NCBI GenBank assembly: GCA_047619485.1
Contig: JBLHKE010000201.1
Location: forward strand, 1-11,055
Length of the DNA stretch: 11,055 bases
Direction: 5' to 3'
Origin: JBLHKE01 sp047619485
Lineage (GTDB): Bacteria; Verrucomicrobiota; Verrucomicrobiia; Verrucomicrobiales; DEV007
Shown: positions 8,048-11,055 of the stretch, piece by piece
Layout of the letters: every line of letters starts with the position of its first letter
Position numbering within the stretch: the stretch's first letter is position 1
Made by a program: the position numbers and the translations under genes
The notes under the pieces: model-generated
Database searches by the model: none
What the model was told of the DNA's origin: nothing
The model's input: the letters and a program-made list of their open reading frames with translations, nothing else

Positions 8048-8056
8048 GCTATCATC

Positions 8057-9058
8057 ATGTCACGCCGCACTATTTTACCTGCCCTCCAATCCAGCTCACA
8101 TTACCACTGCATCAGTCGTGTGGTGGATCGAAATTTCATCTTCCAAGAACACGAGCGGGATGTCTTCCGCAAGATCCTCCGTCAGGTCGAGGCCTTCTCT
8201 GGCGTTCAGGTGTTAACATGGACGATCCTGTCAAACCACTTCCACGTCCTGGTCGAGGTTCCTCCCAAGCCGCTGACCGAGCCGACCGATGATGAAATCT
8301 TGGAGCGCTGCCGATCGTTGTATTCGCCACAGGGGATGATCGAAGTGGAGTGGCAGTTCAGCGAAGCCCTGCGGATGGGGGGCGCGGATCACGCCCGGTT
8401 GCGCGCCCGGTTCCTGAAACGCATGTGGGATCTGAGCGAGTTCATGAAGACTCTGAAACAAAAATTCACGATGTGGTTCAACCGCACACACGACCGCGTC
8501 GGCGTCCTCTGGGAATCGCGCTTCAAGAGCGTCATCGTCGAGGGACACTGGAACTCGCTACTGACGGTGGCCGCCTACATTGATTTAAATAGCGTTAGGG
8601 CTGGGATGGCCACCGATCCAAAGGACTACCGCTGGTGCGGATACTCGGAGGCAGTGGCGGGCGATCGGAACGCCCGCCGCGGTATCTCCCGGGCGCTCGC
8701 TGACCTGAAGCCTGATGCCAACTGGGGTGATGTCGGCCCGCGCTACCGCAATATCCTGTTCGGCATCGGAGAAGAGAATTCCGCACGCACAGGGCTGTCG
8801 CGCGAAGAGGTAGCGAAGGTCTGGGCGAATGGCGGTAAACTCTCTCTCCCCCAACTCCTCCGCTGCCGTGTCCGCTATTTCAGCGACGGGCTGGCCGTCG
8901 GCAGCGAGTCGTTTCTCGAGTCGGTGTTCTCCGCACTGGGAGAGTTCTTCTCCGCCCGGCGCGAAACGTGCTCACGCAAGATGGCCGGCGGCACGTGGGA
9001 GGGATTGAGGGTAGCACGCGCGCTGCGGGTAAAACCTGTCGACCCGGGCTATCCGTAG
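8057..9058 (+). CDS. REP-associated tyrosine transposase (RAYT, IS200-like HUH family)
   Basis: A 333-residue single-strand DNA transposase of the HUH superfamily, related to IS200/IS605 TnpA, which in other bacteria binds and cuts REP hairpins. Counting from the ATG at 8057: an N-terminal SHYHCISRVVDRNFIF block (about 14-29), the metal-binding HUH motif NHFHVLVE (60-67) and the conserved helix AAYIDLNSVRAG, whose Tyr (about 174) aligns with the catalytic tyrosine of E. coli TnpA-REP; GVLWESRF precedes it. It appears full length and intact. An in-frame ATG at 8033 would add MFMYTAII, but MSRRTILP is the usual RAYT beginning and a probable -10 box lies between the two. It is a lone gene with no accessory tnpB, typical of domesticated RAYTs. 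It ends four bases from the convergent hydrolase remnant. The C-terminal third (RVRYFSDGLAVGS...) resembles the extension of long RAYTs. Confidence 0.92.
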   Translation: MSRRTILPALQSSSHYHCISRVVDRNFIFQEHERDVFRKILRQVEAFSGVQVLTWTILSNHFHVLVEVPPKPLTEPTDDEILERCRSLYSPQGMIEVEWQFSEALRMGGADHARLRARFLKRMWDLSEFMKTLKQKFTMWFNRTHDRVGVLWESRFKSVIVEGHWNSLLTVAAYIDLNSVRAGMATDPKDYRWCGYSEAVAGDRNARRGISRALADLKPDANWGDVGPRYRNILFGIGEENSARTGLSREEVAKVWANGGKLSLPQLLRCRVRYFSDGLAVGSESFLESVFSALGEFFSARRETCSRKMAGGTWEGLRVARALRVKPVDPGYP

Positions 9059-9062
9059 CGCC

Positions 9063-10100
9063 CTAGCCACCCACGGTCACTCGCAAACGCCCAAAACGCC
9101 GCCCGCCAGTATTCCCCAGAGGCACCACCTTCTCCTCAAACGCAGCCGCCCCCGAATCGGACGGAGTCGTCTCGCTGCTCCAGATCTCTTCCCAGTTCCC
9201 CGCCGGGGTCTCAGCCATCTCGACCGAAAACACAAGGTCTGCACGGCTCTTTAAAAGCTTGAACAGGAATCCTTCGCCCACGATTTCCGGCATCTCCCCA
9301 CCACCCAGCGCGTGGCGCATCAAATGACTAAGATTGCCACCATCCGCCACCAGAAGATCCTCCGACCCATCCGTCGCCAGCCCGTTCTCTTCCCGATACT
9401 GCACCATCGACGGCACAAACTGCGCTAGGAACGCCCCGTAGGCATCCCAATAGAATTCGCTGTCCGAGAACTGCGCCCACTGCGCCCGCGAGCCATGTTG
9501 CCCACTCGTCGCCGGTAAAAAATACACCTTCCCAGTCGCCTCCGGGATCACATCAAAGATCGACTGCCAATCCCCCTGCTCGCTCTTCCTTGAAGTGATG
9601 AACACCGGCACCGAAAGATTCGCCGCCGACGTCCGGATCAGATTCGAGGGAGAAAAATACTCACTAGGCGAAAACGAAGCCACCGCATCCACCAGACCTA
9701 GCTCATCACCCGCCAGCTTCAGAATCAACGCCGAAGAGTAAGAACTCCCAGATCCGATCAACACCCCGTCCGAATAATTCTCCCGAGTAAAAGCGATCGC
9801 CGCCAGCATGTCCGGCACCGCATCGAGAAATCCAGTCCCCTTCCCCTGCGCCACCGCCCGTTGTTTCGTCTCATTGGTCACCCCGTTCACCGCCCCAGCA
9901 GAGCGTTGGTCGACCGCCATGCAATTGAACCCCATCTCATTCAAGCGCAGCGCCGACTCCCGATACTCACCACGACTCCAACCCGCCTGGTGGAACAGCA
10001 CGATGAACGGGGCCTCCGGATCCTCATTCTGAATGTAGGTATCCGCCGTGATCACCAACCCGTCGGGCGAAGGAACAGTGATCGTCTCGCGCGCGTGCAA
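9063..10100 (-). CDS. Alpha/beta hydrolase (dienelactone-hydrolase-like), 5' end severed by a MITE; probable pseudogene
   Basis: The frame codes for an alpha/beta hydrolase body: LFHQAGWSRGEY (35-46, oxyanion region), GSGSSYSS (116-123, probable nucleophile Ser120 in GSSYS) and GQHGSR (200-205, probable catalytic His202). The C-terminal LSHLMRHALGG...GRRFGRLRV is a tail found on many secreted Verrucomicrobiota proteins. Substrate unknown. The only start now available is a TTG at 10100 with no ribosome site; 13 codons further upstream, inside the element's end, is an in-frame TAG. The codons before the TTG read LVLAGA, the second half of a signal peptide. Its first half and ATG lie on the other side of the inserted element (10276-10308). 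The ancestral protein had 361 residues and was exported. The body has no internal stops or frameshifts, so the break looks recent. Residual expression would give a protein without its export signal. Confidence 0.85.
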   Translation of the reverse strand: MHARETITVPSPDGLVITADTYIQNEDPEAPFIVLFHQAGWSRGEYRESALRLNEMGFNCMAVDQRSAGAVNGVTNETKQRAVAQGKGTGFLDAVPDMLAAIAFTRENYSDGVLIGSGSSYSSALILKLAGDELGLVDAVASFSPSEYFSPSNLIRTSAANLSVPVFITSRKSEQGDWQSIFDVIPEATGKVYFLPATSGQHGSRAQWAQFSDSEFYWDAYGAFLAQFVPSMVQYREENGLATDGSEDLLVADGGNLSHLMRHALGGGEMPEIVGEGFLFKLLKSRADLVFSVEMAETPAGNWEEIWSSETTPSDSGAAAFEEKVVPLGNTGGRRFGRLRVTVGG

Positions 10101-10114
10101 AGCACCCGCTAGGA

Positions 10115-10119
10115 CTAAG
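10115..10119. repeat. Target-site duplication CTAAG, left copy
   Basis: CTAAG directly abuts the left terminal inverted repeat of the element and recurs in the same orientation at its right end (10275-10279). Merging the two copies restores the hydrolase reading frame across the junction, which confirms both the length of the duplication and the element's borders. Confidence 0.85.
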
Positions 10120-10274
10120 GGCTTGTCAGTAAATAACTCCTACAATCTGCTGGTTATTTTGGCCATCACCCACGTTAGCTTCCAACTCAAATAGCCCACT
10201 ATAATCGCTGAAATCTGCCTTGGTGCTGGCTAAAATTCCTGCGCATCTTTGTATGACTTATTTCCTGACAACCC
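10120..10274. mobile_element. 155-bp MITE-like non-autonomous element
   Basis: The ends are imperfect inverted repeats: the left begins GGCTTGTCAGTAAATAA, the right, read inward on the minus strand, GGGTTGTCAGGAAATAA. The outer 26 bases (10120-10145 and 10249-10274) match at 22 positions, and with a few gaps the similarity continues to about 52 bases (shared TACAA, ATTTT, GCCA and CACC blocks), leaving a short unique centre. The whole element could fold into one long hairpin. It encodes nothing and is flanked by a 5-bp direct duplication, so it was presumably moved by a DDE transposase encoded elsewhere. The RAYT next door uses a different chemistry and is not a likely partner. The IS family cannot be assigned from the ends alone. 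The insertion splits the hydrolase signal-peptide codons. Confidence 0.85.
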
Positions 10275-10279
10275 CTAAG
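10275..10279. repeat. Target-site duplication CTAAG, right copy
   Basis: This is the second copy of the 5-bp duplication, immediately outside the right inverted repeat. On the minus strand it carries the Leu codon TTA shared by both halves of the broken signal peptide. Confidence 0.85.
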
Positions 10280-10308
10280 AGGCAAACGACAAATCGGAGT
10301 GGAATCAT
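10276..10308 (-). pseudogene. Orphaned 5' end of the hydrolase gene (start codon and half of the signal peptide)
   Basis: On the minus strand an ATG at 10308 begins MIPLRFVVCLL. Joined through a single CTAAG to the body, it continues in frame as VLAGALHA and then RETITVP, forming a complete signal peptide with Arg5, a hydrophobic core and a cleavage site after ALHA. As the sequence now stands, translation from this ATG runs into the element as GVVRK and stops at a TAA (10258-10260) after 16 codons. AGAAGG sits directly before the ATG. Confidence 0.85.
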
Positions 10309-10341
10309 CCTTCTAGGTATCACCCCGACACCGAGAAAGCG

Positions 10342-10370
10342 ATGTTCACGCCCACTCAAAAAAACGTCAA
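10342..10370 (-). promoter_or_regulatory. Candidate original promoter of the hydrolase gene
   Basis: On the minus strand TTGACG (10365-10370) is followed after 17 bases by GAACAT (10342-10347), a poor -10 box with three of six consensus bases. Transcription would begin about 27 bases before the ATG at 10308. Position and spacing fit, but the -10 is weak. If real, it now drives only the 16-codon stub and then the element. Confidence 0.3.
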
Positions 10371-10420
10371 TAAGACAAAAAACCGCGACACCTCGAGCCC
10401 CATTGCTGACACTTTAAAGC

Positions 10421-11014
10421 ATGGAGCCCCAAAAACCGATGGATCTCGAAAAGATCCGCCTTGGCGACCAGCAAGCTCTTCAAGAGTGGTTCGACGCCCA
10501 CGTCGACAAGGTCTACGGCTTCATCTACTACCGCGTCGGCAATGATCAGCAAGCCGCCGCCGACGTCACCCAGTCCACCTTCGCGCGAGCACTAGAGAAG
10601 CTCGCCGACTTCGACCCCGAGCGCGGGTCGATGGCTACCTGGCTGCGCATCACCTCGCGCAACCTGATCCGCGACCACTTGAAGATCGCCAAACGCAATG
10701 TGCCACTGGAACAGTTGTGGGCGCGGCTCGACTCTGCTCTCGAGAGCCACCTGTCCGAGATCGACGACCAGCTTTTGCCCGACGAAGCCCTCGAGCGGGA
10801 CGAGACCTGCGAGCTCGTCAGCATGACGCTCGCCAACCTCCCAGAGAACTACCGCGAGATGCTCGACGCGAAGTACCTCGACGGGCAATCACTCCAGACC
10901 ATCGCCACCTCCCGCGGGACGAGCATCGACTCCGTCAAATCGATGCTGCGCCGGGCGCGCGCCGCCTTCCGCACCACTTTTAAAACACTAGCAGACCCAC
11001 AAATACCATCGTAA
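10421..11014 (+). CDS. ECF-type RNA polymerase sigma factor (sigma-70 family)
   Basis: The 197-residue protein has the two-domain build of extracytoplasmic-function sigma factors, which direct RNA polymerase to a small regulon. Region 2 is at about 26-92 (VDKVYGFIYYRVGN, DVTQSTFARAL, GSMATWLRITSRNLIRDHLK, for core binding and -10 recognition). An acidic linker follows (about 94-130), then region 4 at about 131-187 (LANLPENYREMLDAKYLDGQSLQTIA, SVKSMLRRARAAF, the helix-turn-helix for the -35 element). A second in-frame ATG at 10439 (MDLEKIRLGD) is an equally plausible start; neither has a Shine-Dalgarno. The stop overlaps the start of the next gene by one base (TAATG), implying coupled translation with a partner, most often an anti-sigma factor in such pairs. 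The region upstream was shared with the divergent hydrolase. Confidence 0.93.
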   Translation: MEPQKPMDLEKIRLGDQQALQEWFDAHVDKVYGFIYYRVGNDQQAAADVTQSTFARALEKLADFDPERGSMATWLRITSRNLIRDHLKIAKRNVPLEQLWARLDSALESHLSEIDDQLLPDEALERDETCELVSMTLANLPENYREMLDAKYLDGQSLQTIATSRGTSIDSVKSMLRRARAAFRTTFKTLADPQIPS

Positions 11015-11055
11015 TGATGAACTCCGAAAAGCAAGACCCACTGGACGCCAACCTG
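11014..11055 (+). CDS. Start of a gene coupled to the sigma factor (partial; possible anti-sigma factor)
   Basis: An ATG at 11014 overlaps the sigma factor's TAA by one base, and a second ATG follows at 11017. The 14 visible codons begin MMNSEKQDPLDANL and the frame is open to the window's edge. The overlap shows that the genes are translated together. Genes in this position after an ECF sigma factor usually encode its anti-sigma factor, but too little is visible to identify the family, so the function is inferred from position only. Confidence 0.55.
   Translation, partial: MMNSEKQDPLDANL

Overview
The window looks like a piece of a Verrucomicrobiota chromosome. This is inferred from gene content: a very large secreted protein with autotransporter-associated beta-strand repeats, a Tat-exported DUF1501 protein, a REP-associated tyrosine transposase, a secreted alpha/beta hydrolase with a C-terminal tail typical of that phylum, and starts that mostly lack a Shine-Dalgarno sequence. 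No rRNA, tRNA or CRISPR array was seen.

Layout. 1-4806 (minus): one uninterrupted reading frame of 1602 codons, the N-terminal part of a giant surface or secreted adhesin whose C-terminus lies off the left edge. 4807-5092: its leader, with a C8 tract, and a hairpin terminator for the gene behind it. 5093-6505 (minus): DUF1501 protein with a twin-arginine signal and a G9 tract in its coding strand. 6506-7037: spacer without a convincing gene. 7038-7796 (plus): pyrH, UMP kinase, followed by a short hairpin plus T5. 7985-8047: palindrome, 21-bp tandem repeat and -10 box leading into a RAYT transposase gene (8057-9058, plus). 9063-10100 (minus): alpha/beta hydrolase without its 5' end. 10120-10274: a 155-bp MITE-like element. 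10421-11014 (plus): ECF-type sigma factor, overlapping by one base a downstream gene cut by the right edge.

The strongest observation is at 10115-10308. A 155-bp element with 26-bp imperfect terminal inverted repeats (22/26 matching) is flanked by a direct 5-bp duplication, CTAAG. Removing the element and one CTAAG copy joins an ATG at 10308 in frame to the hydrolase body and rebuilds a textbook signal peptide (MIPLRFVVCLLVLAGALHA). The element has therefore cut a secreted hydrolase gene from its start codon, export signal and probable promoter. Today the ATG would give only a 16-residue peptide.

How the genes relate: pyrH is housekeeping; the adhesin, the DUF1501 protein and the ancestral hydrolase are all envelope or secreted functions. 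The sigma factor and its overlapping partner look like a regulatory pair that was originally divergent from the hydrolase with a 112-bp intergenic region. The RAYT and the MITE are unrelated mobile-DNA traces: the element's inverted repeats and target duplication point to a DDE-type transposase, which is not encoded here.
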